From Sphingomonadales bacterium (lineage in GTDB: Bacteria; Pseudomonadota; Alphaproteobacteria; Sphingomonadales; Sphingomonadaceae), in NCBI GenBank assembly GCA_027486415.1, contig JAIXPC010000008.1, positions 310,001-374,000 on the forward strand: 64,000 bases of DNA, written 5' to 3'. The notes beneath the pieces are model-generated. The model was not told the DNA's origin, ran no database searches, and was given only the letters and a program-made list of their open reading frames with translations. The translations under genes and the position numbers were made by a program. Below, piece after piece: positions 49,314 to 59,670 of the stretch (position 1 is the first letter of the stretch; every line of letters begins with the position of its first letter).

Positions 49314-52076
49314 TCACTCGGCCGCTTCGGCCATCGCCTCGACCTTGGGGCTGGCGGCAGCGGCAATGGCGAGCAGCCGCTTTTCGATGGCCTTCAGCCG
49401 GGCCGGCGCGTCGATCTTCGCTCCGGTCAGATCTGTGACATAGAACGTGTCAGTGGCTTTTTCGCCATAGGTGGCGATGTGGGCGCTGTGGATGGTCAAC
49501 TTCTGCTGGAACAGACCGTGGGTGAGCGCATAGAGCAGCGCCGGCCGGTCCGATGCGTTGACCTCGATCACGGTATAACGGTTGCTGGCCTTGTTATCGA
49601 TCAGCACGCGCGGCTCCACTCGGAAAAGCTCGGCCTTGCGACGGGCAAGGGGTCGCTCCGCCAGTTTGTCGGCCAATCGGATACGGCCTGTCAGAACATC
49701 CTCTATGGCGCGTTTCAACCGCGCCAGCTGCGCCGGTTCGGCAAAGGGCCGGCCCAGCGGATCAAGCACGACGAAATTGTCGATGGCCATGCCGTCGCGT
49801 GTGGTGTGGATGCGCGCGTCGAAAATGTTGCCGCCAGCCAGACTGATCGCGCCCGCAATGCGATAAAACAGGCCGGGATGATCGGTGGCGTAGATTGATA
49901 CCAATGTCGTCCCAAGTGCCGGATCGGGCAGACAGGCAATCGCCAACGGCGCATCGCCAGCATCGGCCACCAGCGCGGCGTTGGCAGTGAGCACGTCGGG
50001 CGCCTCGGCCACCCAGTAACTGTCGGCAAAGCGCCGCGTATAGGCCGCAAAGCGCGCATCATCCCACCCCAGCGCGGATTGCAACTGGCCTTGGCGGGAG
50101 GCGATGCGAGTGGCACGGCCGGTCTGCTTGTGGCCCAGTCGCAGCACCTCTTCGGCGGCTTCGTACAATTCACGCAGGAGTTGCGCCTTCCAGCCATTCC
50201 ATACGCCCGGGCCCACGGCGCGAATGTCGGCCACTGTCAGGATCATCAGCAGCCGGAGCCGCTCCGGGCTGGCGACCTTTGCAGCGAAATCCAGGATGGT
50301 CTTGAAATCGCTGAGGTCCCGCTTGAACGCAGTGCGACTCATCAGCAGGTGATGTTCGACCAGCCAGGCAACGGTCTCGGTCTCTTCCGCCGTCAGCCCC
50401 AGCCGCGGGCAGAGCCGGCGGGCAATGTCGGCGCCCAGCAGGCTGTGATCGCCGCCGCGCCCCTTGGCAATATCGTGCAGCAACACGGCGACATGCAGAA
50501 CCCGGCGGTTGATGAGCTGGTGGATGATGGTGCTGGAAAACGGGTGATCTTCCTTCAGTTCGCCACGCTCGATCCGCGCCACCAGGCCGATGGCCCGTAT
50601 GGTATGCTCGTCCACCGTGTAATGGTGATACATGTCGTATTGCATCTGCGCCACGACACGGCCGAAATCCGGCACGAATCGGCCGAACACATCAGCCTCG
50701 TTCATCCAACGCAGCACGGTTTCCGGGTCGCGCGGCGAGGTCAGCACCGACAGGAACAGCGCGTTGGCCGCCTTGTCACGACGGACACGATCGTCAATCA
50801 GCCCGGCATCGCGGGCCGCTGCCCGCATTGCCAGCGGATGAATGGCAACGCCCTCGCGATCGGCCAGCGCAAACATCTCGATCAGGCGAGCAGGTTCGGC
50901 GGCAAAGAATTTGTCATTGGGAACACCGATCTGGCCGCGCTTGAGGGTAAAGCCGTTCAGTCGCGAAGGCCGGCGCGTGATGGTGGGCAGCCATGACAGC
51001 CGGGCCGTCGATTCATCGAGATGGGCGAGGAACAGGCCAGTGAGATCCCCGACCGATTTCGCCATCAGGAAATAATGGCGCATGAAGCGCTCCACTGCGC
51101 TCATGCTGTCGCGATTGGCATAACGCAGCCTGGCTGCAAGTTCGCGCTGCACGTCGAACGTCAGCCGCTCCTCGGCCCGGCCGGTGAGGTGATGGAGCAT
51201 GATACGCACCGACCATAGAAAGCTCTCCGCCCGCCGGAACTGGCGCAGTTCGTCGGCCGTCAGCAGCCCCTTGTCGACCAATTCGGCGACGCTGCTGACC
51301 TGATGCAGATATTTGCCGATCCAGAACAACGCGTGGAGATCTCTGAGGCCGCCCTTGCCCTCTTTCAGATTGGGTTCGACGACATAGCGGCTGTCGCCCA
51401 TGCGCTGGTGCCGCGCCTCGCGCTCGGCCAGCTTTTCGGCCACGAAGGCCCGCGCTGTGCCGGCCACGACGTCCTTGGCAAACCGCGCCGCCGCGGCGTC
51501 ATACAGCGCCTGATCACCCCAGACGAAGCGCGCTTCCAGAAAGGCGGTGCGGATCGTCATGTCTGATCGCGCCATGCGAACAACATCGTCGAGGCTGCGG
51601 GTCGCGTTGCCGATCTTCAGGCCCAGATCCCACAGCAGATAGAGCAGGGTCTCGATCACCTGCTCCCCCCAAGGCGTCTGTTTCCAGGGCGTGATGAAGA
51701 CGATGTCCACATCGGAAAAGGGTGCCATCTGGCCGCGGCCATAGCCGCCGACCGCCACCAGCGCGAGGCGCTCGGACTGGGTGGGATTGGCCAGCGGATA
51801 AAGTTGCTCCACCACCGTATCGCAGGCCAGCCGCAACAGCTGATCGGTCAGGAAGCTCTGTGCTGCCGCCAGTTCCAGGCCGCGACCGGGATGCGCCTCC
51901 AGCCGGCGCTTGAGTTCGCTGCGGCCGTGCGCCAGTGCGCCACGCAGGGTTTCGGCCAGCAGGCGGCGACGGGCAGCAAAGTCCTTTGCATCGGCCATGC
52001 CAACCGCCAGCGCATCGACAAGCGCGCGGCGATCGATGATGGACCGCCGGTTGGGAATGGATTCAGGCCGGATCAT
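49314..52076 (-). CDS. glnD: [Protein-PII] uridylyltransferase / uridylyl-removing enzyme
   Basis: Protein of 920 aa sensing glutamine and modifying PII. The nucleotidyltransferase motif is GGYGRGQMAPFSDVDIV (from residue 110). The HD domain is in HVAVLLHDIAKGRGGDHS and WLVEHHLLMS. Two ACT domains are at the C-terminus (TLVSIYATDHPGLFYRIAGA and EVNASDRPALLYALTHGL), which bind glutamine. The ATG at 52076 was preferred over TTG three codons upstream. Length is standard (850-950 aa). glnB is not in the window. Confidence 0.96.
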   Translation of the reverse strand: MIRPESIPNRRSIIDRRALVDALAVGMADAKDFAARRRLLAETLRGALAHGRSELKRRLEAHPGRGLELAAAQSFLTDQLLRLACDTVVEQLYPLANPTQSERLALVAVGGYGRGQMAPFSDVDIVFITPWKQTPWGEQVIETLLYLLWDLGLKIGNATRSLDDVVRMARSDMTIRTAFLEARFVWGDQALYDAAAARFAKDVVAGTARAFVAEKLAEREARHQRMGDSRYVVEPNLKEGKGGLRDLHALFWIGKYLHQVSSVAELVDKGLLTADELRQFRRAESFLWSVRIMLHHLTGRAEERLTFDVQRELAARLRYANRDSMSAVERFMRHYFLMAKSVGDLTGLFLAHLDESTARLSWLPTITRRPSRLNGFTLKRGQIGVPNDKFFAAEPARLIEMFALADREGVAIHPLAMRAAARDAGLIDDRVRRDKAANALFLSVLTSPRDPETVLRWMNEADVFGRFVPDFGRVVAQMQYDMYHHYTVDEHTIRAIGLVARIERGELKEDHPFSSTIIHQLINRRVLHVAVLLHDIAKGRGGDHSLLGADIARRLCPRLGLTAEETETVAWLVEHHLLMSRTAFKRDLSDFKTILDFAAKVASPERLRLLMILTVADIRAVGPGVWNGWKAQLLRELYEAAEEVLRLGHKQTGRATRIASRQGQLQSALGWDDARFAAYTRRFADSYWVAEAPDVLTANAALVADAGDAPLAIACLPDPALGTTLVSIYATDHPGLFYRIAGAISLAGGNIFDARIHTTRDGMAIDNFVVLDPLGRPFAEPAQLARLKRAIEDVLTGRIRLADKLAERPLARRKAELFRVEPRVLIDNKASNRYTVIEVNASDRPALLYALTHGLFQQKLTIHSAHIATYGEKATDTFYVTDLTGAKIDAPARLKAIEKRLLAIAAAASPKVEAMAEAAE

Positions 52077-52118
52077 GCCGGGCAAGAATAGGCAGGAAAT
52101 GCCGGCGCTGCCACTGCG

Positions 52119-53111
52119 TCATCCCCACAGCTCGGCCGGCGGCGGATAGACGTCACTGCCCTCGAAGCGCAGTCCGTGCGGACGATCCTGGATCAGCAGC
52201 GGGCCATCGAGATCGGCAAATCGCCCCTGCATTGCCACCAGAAATGCCGGCGCGATGGCGAGACTGGTGCACAACATGCACCCAGTCATCACCCCAAGCC
52301 CGCGTGTGGCAGCAGCGTGACGAAGCGCCAGCGCCTCGGTCAACCCGCCGGCCTTGTCCAGCTTGATGTTGATGAACTGGTATCGCCCGACGACCTCATC
52401 CAGGCTGGCGCGCGTCTGGCAGCTTTCATCGGCGGCGATCGGCACGGCGCAACGCAGCCCGTCCAGATCGGCATCGCGGCCGGCAGGCACCGGCTGTTCA
52501 ACCAGTTCCACACCCAGGGGTGCCAGAGCGGCCAGTGTGCGTTCGATATCGGTTCCAGCCCAGCCTTCATTGGCATCGACGATCAGGCGGGCATCGGGCG
52601 CGGCGCGGCGCACCGCCTGCAACCGCTCCACGTCGGCCTGCCAGCCGCCCTCCCCGCCCAGTTTCACCTTCAGCAGTTCCCGAGCCCGTGCGGCATGGGC
52701 CGCATCGGCCATGACGGCTGGATCACCCAGGCTGATCGTGTAAGCGGTCAGCATTGGCTGCGGCACCGGCAGGCCCAGGCGCTGCCAAACCCGCTCCCCG
52801 CTGATCCGCGATTCGAGATCCCACAGCGCGCAGTCGGCAGCGTTACGCGCTGCGCCCGCTGGCAACAGGGTCAAAAGATCAGCGCGCCCTGCCCCGGCCG
52901 CAATGGCATCTGCGACCGATTCAAGCGTGGCAAGCACGGCTTCAGCCGAATCGCCTTTGTAATAGATGGCAGTCCCTTCGCCACGCCCGGTGTGCACGCC
53001 GTCGCTGATCTCGGCGATAACCACGTCAACATGGGTCTTGGCCCCGCGCGCGATGGTGAAACTGCCTTGTACGGGAAATCGCTCGATGCGGGCTTTGAGG
53101 GTCCGGGCCAT
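52119..53111 (-). CDS. dgcA: Dipeptide epimerase / N-acetyl-D-glutamate racemase (enolase superfamily, DgcA-like)
   Basis: Protein of 330 aa of the muconate lactonising/enolase superfamily. Catalytic LKVK (K148-x-K150), metal ligands D179 in IVDANEGW, E in LVEQPVP and D in IAADES, and the second-side lysine in INIKLDKAGG are all visible. In E. coli (YcjG) the family epimerises L-Ala-D-Glu in murein recycling; alphaproteobacterial DgcA works on N-acetyl-D-Glu. Substrate not decided by sequence. Start MARTLKARIERFP at 53111. The region upstream overlaps the divergent gene's leader. Confidence 0.88.
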   Translation of the reverse strand: MARTLKARIERFPVQGSFTIARGAKTHVDVVIAEISDGVHTGRGEGTAIYYKGDSAEAVLATLESVADAIAAGAGRADLLTLLPAGAARNAADCALWDLESRISGERVWQRLGLPVPQPMLTAYTISLGDPAVMADAAHAARARELLKVKLGGEGGWQADVERLQAVRRAAPDARLIVDANEGWAGTDIERTLAALAPLGVELVEQPVPAGRDADLDGLRCAVPIAADESCQTRASLDEVVGRYQFINIKLDKAGGLTEALALRHAAATRGLGVMTGCMLCTSLAIAPAFLVAMQGRFADLDGPLLIQDRPHGLRFEGSDVYPPPAELWG

Positions 53112-53187
53112 GCAGCCTGCCTGCCGTATGCCGCCTCGCATCGCAACCATCTTTGCGCCCGCACGAATCCGCGTCATGCTGCCGGCC

Positions 53188-53493
53188 ATGAGTGATGAGG
53201 AATCAGTCGAGCTGGATCCGGTGGCGACGGTGTCGCGCATCACCGCGCTGGAAATGCTGGTGCGTCAGATCATGATCGTCCAGCTCCGCATCCTCGACAA
53301 GATGGGCGAGATCCAGCTGACCGGCGACTACATCCAGACAATCGGCAAGGCCTATGCCGAGAAGGTCGATGAAAGCCCGATCATCGAAAGCGCCAGCCCC
53401 AACGTGAATTATGAGTTCAAGATGATGGTGCTCCACAATCTGGAGCGCTTCTTCGATGACCTCGAGAAGCATATCCGGGAAAACTCGCCCTGA
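53188..53493 (+). CDS. Conserved hypothetical protein (101 aa, helical)
   Basis: Acidic, mostly helical protein. It begins MSDEESVELDPVATVSRITAL, continues LVRQIMIVQLRILDKMGEIQ and ends FKMMVLHNLERFFDDLEKHI. No membrane segment and no known motif. The regular leucine/isoleucine spacing in the first half suggests a coiled coil. It is divergent from the epimerase and 28 bases from the tRNA-Cys end. ATG at 53188; no clear SD. Function unknown. Confidence 0.68.
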   Translation: MSDEESVELDPVATVSRITALEMLVRQIMIVQLRILDKMGEIQLTGDYIQTIGKAYAEKVDESPIIESASPNVNYEFKMMVLHNLERFFDDLEKHIRENSP

Positions 53494-53521
53494 GGCCGGT
53501 GATCCCGATCACGTCGCGCGA

Positions 53522-53595
53522 TGGAGGCCCGAGCCGGAATCGAACCGGCGTGCACGGATTTGCAGTCCGCTGCGTCACCACTCCGCCATCGGGCC
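53522..53595 (-). tRNA. tRNA-Cys (anticodon GCA)
   Basis: On the minus strand: acceptor GGCCCGA paired with TCGGGCC (as TCGGGCC near the 3' end), D-arm GGCGGAGTGGTGACGC, anticodon arm CGGAC-TGCAAAT-CCG with anticodon GCA, T-arm GCCGGTTCGATTCCGGC, and an encoded CCA at 53522-53524. 74 bases. Single tRNA-Cys genes are normal in this group. Confidence 0.95.
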
Positions 53596-53727
53596 TCAGA
53601 GCGGAGCGTCGCCCTAGCAAGGTGGGGCCGGATGGGCAATGAGTTTGTGGCGTTGACTGACAGAGGCGACAGGGCGAGCAACTCTGCCATTGCGCGACAA
53701 GCCGCCGCACGGCACAAGCACCCGGCG

Positions 53728-54369
53728 ATGAACACGACCTCTTCTGCCTCCTTGCGCCAGACCATGGTGGACACCCAGCTGAAAACCGTGGGTGTTACCG
53801 ATGCCGGTGTACTCGCCGCCTTTGCCACCGTCCCGCGCGAACCCTTCCTGCCGCCGGCGCTGGCCGCTCTGGCCCATGCCGACGCTGCACACGAGATAGC
53901 ACCGAGTCGCCATCTGCTCGCTCCGCTGGCGCTGGCACTGCTGCTGCAGCATGCCGCCGTGACGCCGGGAATGCGTGTGCTGGTGGTTGGAAGCGGGTCG
54001 GGCTACTCGGCGGCCGTCCTGGCCCGACTGGGCGCGGACGTAACCGCGCTGGAACAGGATGATGCCCTGATCGCCATGGCGGCCGCGGCTGGCGTCAAGA
54101 CGGTGAAGGGCCCACTGGCCGATGGCTGGGCTACGGCGGCGCCCTATGATCTGGTGCTGTTCGAAGGTGCCATCGCGTCCGTCTCGCTGGCCATCGCGTC
54201 GCAATTGGCGCCCGGCGGGCGCATCGCCGCCGTGCTGCGCCAGTCGGGCGTTGGCCGCGCCTATGTCGGCCCACTCACTGCGGCTGGCCAGCCGGCCGGA
54301 CTGCCGTTCATCGAAATGGCCGCACCCGATTTGCCCGGCTTTGCCGCGCGCCGCGAATTCGCCTTCTGA
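53728..54369 (+). CDS. Protein-L-isoaspartate O-methyltransferase-like protein
   Basis: Protein of 213 aa. MRVLVVGSGSGYSAAVLARLGA (GSGSG at 88-92) is the AdoMet-binding motif I, and the N-terminal MVDTQLKTVGVTD with TVPREPFLPP is the pattern of the PCMT family's rSAM-independent alphaproteobacterial branch. ADGWATAAPYDLVLFEGA is motif II. True PCMT repairs damaged Asp/Asn residues. Several residues around the active site (the canonical VPRHxF is VPREPF) differ, so activity may differ. The open frame upstream runs through the tRNA and is not used. ATG at 53728. Confidence 0.85.
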   Translation: MNTTSSASLRQTMVDTQLKTVGVTDAGVLAAFATVPREPFLPPALAALAHADAAHEIAPSRHLLAPLALALLLQHAAVTPGMRVLVVGSGSGYSAAVLARLGADVTALEQDDALIAMAAAAGVKTVKGPLADGWATAAPYDLVLFEGAIASVSLAIASQLAPGGRIAAVLRQSGVGRAYVGPLTAAGQPAGLPFIEMAAPDLPGFAARREFAF

Positions 54370-54429
54370 GGCCTGCCGGGCTGATTGTCGGTTATGGCGT
54401 TTTTCTTCACGATGACGTAACCCAGCGTC

Positions 54430-54726
54430 ATGAGCGACACGCCGCCCGCCCTTGATGCCATTCTCGCCTCCATCCGCGCCCGCGTGATGGAGCAGAACGC
54501 GCCGGACGATGCCGAGGCCACCCCCGCCCCGGCCGCACCGCCGCCCGCACCGGCTGTGCCACTGTCCGATGTCGTCATCTCGCCCGGCAGCGCCGGCATG
54601 ACGCTCGATGAACTGATGCGCTCGATGCTCGCACCGCAGATCCAGGCCTGGCTGAATGCCAATATGCCGGAAATCGTCGAGAAACTGGCGCGCGAGGAAA
54701 TCAAGCGGCTCACCGGCAAGCTGTAA
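54430..54726 (+). CDS. PopZ-like DUF2497 protein (98 aa)
   Basis: The N-terminal [14 protein letters not shown] helix and the C-terminal [20 protein letters not shown] then [17 protein letters not shown] helix match the DUF2497/PopZ family; between them is a Pro/Ala linker (~25 residues). PopZ in Caulobacter forms polar assemblies that anchor chromosome and signalling proteins. This copy is much shorter than PopZ (177 aa), keeping both conserved ends. It lies 40 bases upstream of valS, a common pairing in the Alphaproteobacteria. The function here is inferred. Confidence 0.85.
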   Translation: MSDTPPALDAILASIRARVMEQNAPDDAEATPAPAAPPPAPAVPLSDVVISPGSAGMTLDELMRSMLAPQIQAWLNANMPEIVEKLAREEIKRLTGKL

Positions 54727-54766
54727 CGGGCTTTTCGCGCCGCCTCCCAGCGGCTATGCGCCGGGG

Positions 54767-57388
54767 ATGATCGACAAGATTTTCGCGCCCGAAAGCTTTG
54801 AACAGCGCTGGTATGCCCATTGGGAGAGCGAGGGCCGCTTCCGCCCGACGCGGCCTGACGCCAAGCCCTTCACCATTGTCATCCCGCCGCCCAACGTCAC
54901 CGGGTCGCTGCACATCGGCCACGCGCTCGACAACACGCTGCAGGACGTGCTGATCCGCTGGCACCGGCTGAACGGGCGCGATGCGCGCTGGATCGTCGGC
55001 ACCGATCATGCCGGCATCGCCACCCAGATGGTGGTGGAACGCCGCCTTGCCGAAACGCAGCAACCCGGCCGCACCGCCATGGGCCGCGAAGCCTTCGAGG
55101 CCAAGGTGTGGGAATGGAAGGCCGAATCCGGCGGCACCATCACCCGCCAGCTCCGTCGTCTGGGCGCCTCGTGCGACTGGTCGAACGAACGCTTTACCAT
55201 GGACGACGGCTTCAACACCGCCGTCATCAAGGTGTTTGTCGAACTTTACCGCCAGGGCCTGCTGTATCGCGACAAGCGGCTGGTGAACTGGGACCCCAAG
55301 CTCAAGACGGCGATTTCCGATCTGGAGGTGGAAACCCGAGAAGTTGCCGGCAGCTTCACCCACATCCGTTATCCGCTGGCCGATGGTTCTGGCCATGTCA
55401 TTGTCGCCACCACGCGCCCCGAAACCATGCTGGGCGACACCTGCGTAGCCGTGCACCCCGATGATGAGCGTTACACCGCCATGATCGGCAAGATGATCGC
55501 CCACCCGATCACCGGCCGCCAGATCCCGATCATCGCCGACGAATGGGCCGATCCGGAACTGGGCTCGGGCGCCGTCAAGATCACCCCGGCCCATGATTTC
55601 AACGATTGGCAGGTGTATGAGCGCAACAAGCACATCGGCTGGATCAACATCCTGGACGCCGAAGCGCGCATCTGCGCCGCCGATGGTGTGCCCGCCGATT
55701 ATGTCGGCCTGACACGCGAAGATGCCCGCAAGAAAGTGGTCGCCGATCTCGAAGCCCTCGGCCTGATCGAGCGCATCGAACAGAAGACCATCCAGATGCC
55801 CTATGGCGACCGTTCTGGCGTGATCATCGAGCCATGGCTGACCGACCAATGGTACGTGAATGCCGGCGAACTGGCCAAGGATGCGCTGGCCGCCGTGCAG
55901 GACGGGCGCACGCAGTTCGTGCCGAAGACCTGGGAAAAGACCTATTTCAACTGGATGGAGAATATCCAGCCCTGGTGCGTGAGCCGCCAGTTGTGGTGGG
56001 GCCACCGCATCCCGGCCTGGTACGCGCCCGATGGCAGCGTGTTCGTCGCGGAGACCGAAGCCGAAGCACAGGGGCTGGCCGGCGACGTGGTGCTGACACG
56101 TGACGAGGACGTGCTCGACACCTGGTTCTCCTCCGCACTATGGCCGTTCGGCACGCTGGGCTGGCCGGAGCAGACGGGTGACCTTGCCCGTCACTATCCC
56201 GGCGACGTGCTGGTGACGGGTTTCGACATCATCTTCTTCTGGGTGGCCCGGATGATGATGCAGGGCCTGCACTTCATGGACGAAGTGCCGTTCCGCACCG
56301 TCTATTGCCATGGCCTCGTCCGCGACGCCAAGGGCCAGAAGATGTCGAAGTCCAAGGGCAACACCGTTGATCCCCTGGGCCTGATCGACACCTATGGCGC
56401 CGATGCGCTCCGCTTCACGCTGACCGCGATGGAAACACAGGGGCGCGACATCAAGCTGAATGAGAGCCGGATCGAAGGCTATCGCAACTTTGCCACCAAG
56501 CTGTGGAACGCGGCGCGTTTCGCACAGGGCAATGGCATCGGTGGCAGCAGCTCGGCCCTCCCGCCGGCGGCCACAAAGGCCGTCAACCGCTGGATCATCG
56601 GCGAGGTGAAGCAGACGGCGCGGGCGCTGGAACAGGCCATCGCGGATTACCGCTTCGATGCCTATGCCGATGCCATCTATCGCCTCGTCTGGAGCCGGTT
56701 CTGCGACTGGTATCTGGAACTGATCAAGCCGCTGCTGGCGGAAGGCGCAGATGCCGCGGTGGCCGCCGAGACCCGGGCTGTCGCGGGCTGGGCGCTCGAT
56801 CAGCTGCTGGTCATGCTGCACCCGGTGATGCCGTTCCTGACCGAGGAACTGTGGCACCAGTTGGCGGCCCGCGACGACCTAATCCTGGCCGAATGGGTGA
56901 AGACCGACGCCTTGCCCGAGGATGCCGAGGCGAGCGCCGATATCGACTGGCTGATCGGGCTGATTTCCGAGGTCCGCTCGGCCCGGACGGAAGTGAACGT
57001 GCCGCCATCGGCGAAGCTGGCCTATGCCGTCGAAGGCGCATCGCCCGAAACGCTGGCGCGGCTGGCCGCCAACGCCGCCGCCATCGAACGGTTGGCGCGG
57101 ATCCTTCCCGGCGATGCCGCAGACGGGGGGCGGCTGGCGGTTGTGCACGGCGAGGCCACGATCCTGATCCCGATCGGTGATGTGGTTGACCTGGCCGCCG
57201 AGAAGGCCCGGCTCGACAAGGCGCTGGCGGCGGCTGTCAAGGAACGGGACGCTCTGTCAGGCCGGCTGGGCAACCCCGGCTTCACCGAAAAGGCAAAACC
57301 CGAAGCCGTGGAAAAGGCCCGCGAGGATCATGCCGCCCGCGCCGCCGAGGCAGAGCGGCTGCAGACGGCGCTGTCGCGACTGGGGTAA
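54767..57388 (+). CDS. valS: Valyl-tRNA synthetase
   Basis: Class I synthetase of 873 aa. HIGH (H49-H52) lies in [14 protein letters not shown] and KMSKS (residues 525-529) in [11 protein letters not shown]. The editing domain has [11 protein letters not shown] with the conserved Thr. The C-terminal coiled-coil arm ([20 protein letters not shown]) contacts tRNA. Start [13 protein letters not shown]. It is tightly downstream of the PopZ-like gene. Confidence 0.97.
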   Translation: MIDKIFAPESFEQRWYAHWESEGRFRPTRPDAKPFTIVIPPPNVTGSLHIGHALDNTLQDVLIRWHRLNGRDARWIVGTDHAGIATQMVVERRLAETQQPGRTAMGREAFEAKVWEWKAESGGTITRQLRRLGASCDWSNERFTMDDGFNTAVIKVFVELYRQGLLYRDKRLVNWDPKLKTAISDLEVETREVAGSFTHIRYPLADGSGHVIVATTRPETMLGDTCVAVHPDDERYTAMIGKMIAHPITGRQIPIIADEWADPELGSGAVKITPAHDFNDWQVYERNKHIGWINILDAEARICAADGVPADYVGLTREDARKKVVADLEALGLIERIEQKTIQMPYGDRSGVIIEPWLTDQWYVNAGELAKDALAAVQDGRTQFVPKTWEKTYFNWMENIQPWCVSRQLWWGHRIPAWYAPDGSVFVAETEAEAQGLAGDVVLTRDEDVLDTWFSSALWPFGTLGWPEQTGDLARHYPGDVLVTGFDIIFFWVARMMMQGLHFMDEVPFRTVYCHGLVRDAKGQKMSKSKGNTVDPLGLIDTYGADALRFTLTAMETQGRDIKLNESRIEGYRNFATKLWNAARFAQGNGIGGSSSALPPAATKAVNRWIIGEVKQTARALEQAIADYRFDAYADAIYRLVWSRFCDWYLELIKPLLAEGADAAVAAETRAVAGWALDQLLVMLHPVMPFLTEELWHQLAARDDLILAEWVKTDALPEDAEASADIDWLIGLISEVRSARTEVNVPPSAKLAYAVEGASPETLARLAANAAAIERLARILPGDAADGGRLAVVHGEATILIPIGDVVDLAAEKARLDKALAAAVKERDALSGRLGNPGFTEKAKPEAVEKAREDHAARAAEAERLQTALSRLG

Positions 57389-57452
57389 CGCAATCCCCCT
57401 TGGCCCAGGCCGCCAGCCTGATAGGCTGCGGTCAATCCAAGGGGGACTGCAT

Positions 57453-58892
57453 ATGCTCCATCGCACCATCGCGCTCGCGCTGCTGCTGGCAACGCCGGCG
57501 TTGGCTCAGCCAGCCACGACGCCACCCGCTGCGGCCAGGATCGCGGACAATCCCGAGGTCCAGGCCGCCGCCCGGCTGTTCAGCGCGTGGCTGGACGGCC
57601 AGATCGCCTATCGCGGCCTGCCGGGCGTTGCGGTTGGCGTCGTCCACGATCAGCAGCTGGTGTGGTCACAAGGCTATGGTTTTGCCGATATCGCGGCGAA
57701 AACGCCGATGACGGCAGACACGCGCTTCCGCATCGCGTCGAACAGCAAGCTGTTTGCCGCCATCGCCATCCTGCAGCTACGGGAACAGGGCAAATTGCGC
57801 CTCGATGACCCGGTGGAAAAGCATCTGCCGTGGTTCAGGATGAAGCCGGCCGGGCCGGATGATGGCCCGATCACCATCGAACAGTTGCTGTCGCACTCGT
57901 CCGGCCTGCAGCGTGAGGCCGGCGACCATTGGTCAAGCTTCAAGTTCCCGACCGAGGCTGAACTGAAGGCGCTGATGGCCGGCCGGCGGGCCGCCTATGC
58001 GCCGCAGACGCGGTGGAAATACTCCAACCTGGCCTTTGCCATCGCCGGCCTGATCGTGGAGCAGGTGAGCGGCAAGCGCTGGGCCGATTATGTTGATGCC
58101 AATATCATCAAGCCGCTGGGCATGACGGCAACGAGCATCGACAAGCCCGATCCCGGCCTTGCCACGCCCTATGCCAGCCGCAAGCCCGACGGCACCCGGC
58201 GCGTGCTGCCGTTCGTCGACGCGAAAGGCATGGCGGCAGCGACGGGGATGACGAGCAACGTCAACGATCTCGCCCGGTTCATCTCCGCCCAGCTGCGGCG
58301 CAGCGGGCCCAACGTGCTGACGGCCGGATCGTGGCGCGAGGCCCTGCGCGTGCGATCGGTGGACGAGGATTGGGAAAGCGGCTCCGGTCTCGGCTTTGAT
58401 CACGAACGGTTGAAGGGCCGAACCTATGTCGGCCACGGCGGCGGCTATCCCGGCAACACCACGATGACGCTGACGCAAGTTGACGACAAGGTTGGCGTGA
58501 TCGTGCTGACCAACACCAACGACAGCAACCCCGGTGACATCGCCAACCAGTTGATGGCAACCGTAGGCAATGCCGTCGCCAAGGCCGCCAACCCCAAGCC
58601 AACGCCGGCATGGGATCCGGCATGGGCGCGCTTTGCCGGACGCTACATCGGTGCGAGCGACGGCGTCACCCAGGTCGTGCTGATGAACCGGCAACTGGTG
58701 CTGCTGCCCGCCACTGCCCGCGCCGCCGAAACGCGCACGGTGCTTGAACCGCTGGGCGACGGCCGCTTCCGCCTCGCCGCGCCCACCGGCGGCGGCCCGG
58801 TGGGAGAGATCGTCCGGTTCGAGGAGAAGGACGGCAAGGTGACACGGATGGTGATGGGCGACGGCTGGAGCGACCGCATCGACGCCTGGTGA
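57453..58892 (+). CDS. Serine hydrolase, class C beta-lactamase-related, exported
   Basis: Protein of 479 aa with signal peptide (MLHRTIALALLLATPALAQ). The catalytic SNSK (S96-K99), YSN (Y190-N192) and HGG (in YVGHGGGYPG) form the serine beta-lactamase/D-Ala-D-Ala peptidase site. The last ~90 residues form an extra beta domain (FAGRYIGASDGVTQVVLMNRQ). Members include esterases, DD-peptidases and D-aminopeptidases; a true AmpC would have KTG, absent here. The start has AAGGGGGA about six bases upstream. No operon partner is clear. Confidence 0.9.
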   Translation: MLHRTIALALLLATPALAQPATTPPAAARIADNPEVQAAARLFSAWLDGQIAYRGLPGVAVGVVHDQQLVWSQGYGFADIAAKTPMTADTRFRIASNSKLFAAIAILQLREQGKLRLDDPVEKHLPWFRMKPAGPDDGPITIEQLLSHSSGLQREAGDHWSSFKFPTEAELKALMAGRRAAYAPQTRWKYSNLAFAIAGLIVEQVSGKRWADYVDANIIKPLGMTATSIDKPDPGLATPYASRKPDGTRRVLPFVDAKGMAAATGMTSNVNDLARFISAQLRRSGPNVLTAGSWREALRVRSVDEDWESGSGLGFDHERLKGRTYVGHGGGYPGNTTMTLTQVDDKVGVIVLTNTNDSNPGDIANQLMATVGNAVAKAANPKPTPAWDPAWARFAGRYIGASDGVTQVVLMNRQLVLLPATARAAETRTVLEPLGDGRFRLAAPTGGGPVGEIVRFEEKDGKVTRMVMGDGWSDRIDAW

Positions 58893-58941
58893 GGCAACAC
58901 TTCGCGCTTTCCCAGCGCCCGCCATCTGCTAGAAGGCGCGC

Positions 58942-59670
58942 GTGCACCGCTATGCCAACCCTGCGCGATTTCTTCGCATCGCCCGCGTCGCCACGCCACT
59001 CGTGGCGCTGATCGGCCTCGCGCTGACCGCGGCCGGTCTGTGGATCGGCCTCTTTGACAGCCCGCCCGATTACCAGCAGGGCGAAAGCGTGCGGATCATG
59101 TATGTCCATGTGCCGGCGGCGTGGATGGGCGCTGGGGGCTACCTGTCGCTTGCCATCGCATGCGCCACGGCGCTGATCTGGCGCCATCCGCTTGCCACCA
59201 TCGCGGCGCGCGCCATTGCACCAGCCGGAGCCGCCTTCACAGCCATCTGCCTCGCATCCGGCAGCCTGTGGGGCAAACCGACGTGGGGCACCTATTGGGT
59301 GTGGGATGCGCGGCTGACGTCGATGCTGGTGCTGCTGTTCCTGTACCTGGGCTACCTCGCGCTTTCGGCCAGCGAAGCTGACAAGGGCGGTGAAGCCCGC
59401 GGCGCCTCCATTCTGGCCTTGGTGGGCGTCATCAACCTGCCGATCATCAAATATTCGGTGGAATGGTGGAACACGCTGCACCAGGGCAGCAGCATCTCGG
59501 TGGTCAATGCCAGTTCCAAGATCGCCCCGGAACTGCTCACGCCGTTGCTGCTGTCGGGCGCCGGGTTTGCCTTCCTGTTTGGTGCCATCGTCCTGATGCG
59601 GATGCGCGCCATGCTGGCGCAGCAGCGGGTGGATGCCCGCAGCCGGCGCATGGCGGAGGCACTGGCGTGA
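58942..59670 (+). CDS. ccmC: Heme exporter / cytochrome c maturation protein CcmC
   Basis: Inner-membrane protein of 242 aa with six helices. It carries the tryptophan-rich heme-handling motif WGKPTWGTYWVWDARLTS and flanking histidines in YVHVPAAW and NTLHQG. CcmC loads heme onto CcmE. The start is a GTG at 58942. Its stop overlaps ccmD as TGATG. ccmA and ccmB, which usually precede it, are not here; the upstream gene is an unrelated hydrolase. Confidence 0.95.
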   Translation: MHRYANPARFLRIARVATPLVALIGLALTAAGLWIGLFDSPPDYQQGESVRIMYVHVPAAWMGAGGYLSLAIACATALIWRHPLATIAARAIAPAGAAFTAICLASGSLWGKPTWGTYWVWDARLTSMLVLLFLYLGYLALSASEADKGGEARGASILALVGVINLPIIKYSVEWWNTLHQGSSISVVNASSKIAPELLTPLLLSGAGFAFLFGAIVLMRMRAMLAQQRVDARSRRMAEALA

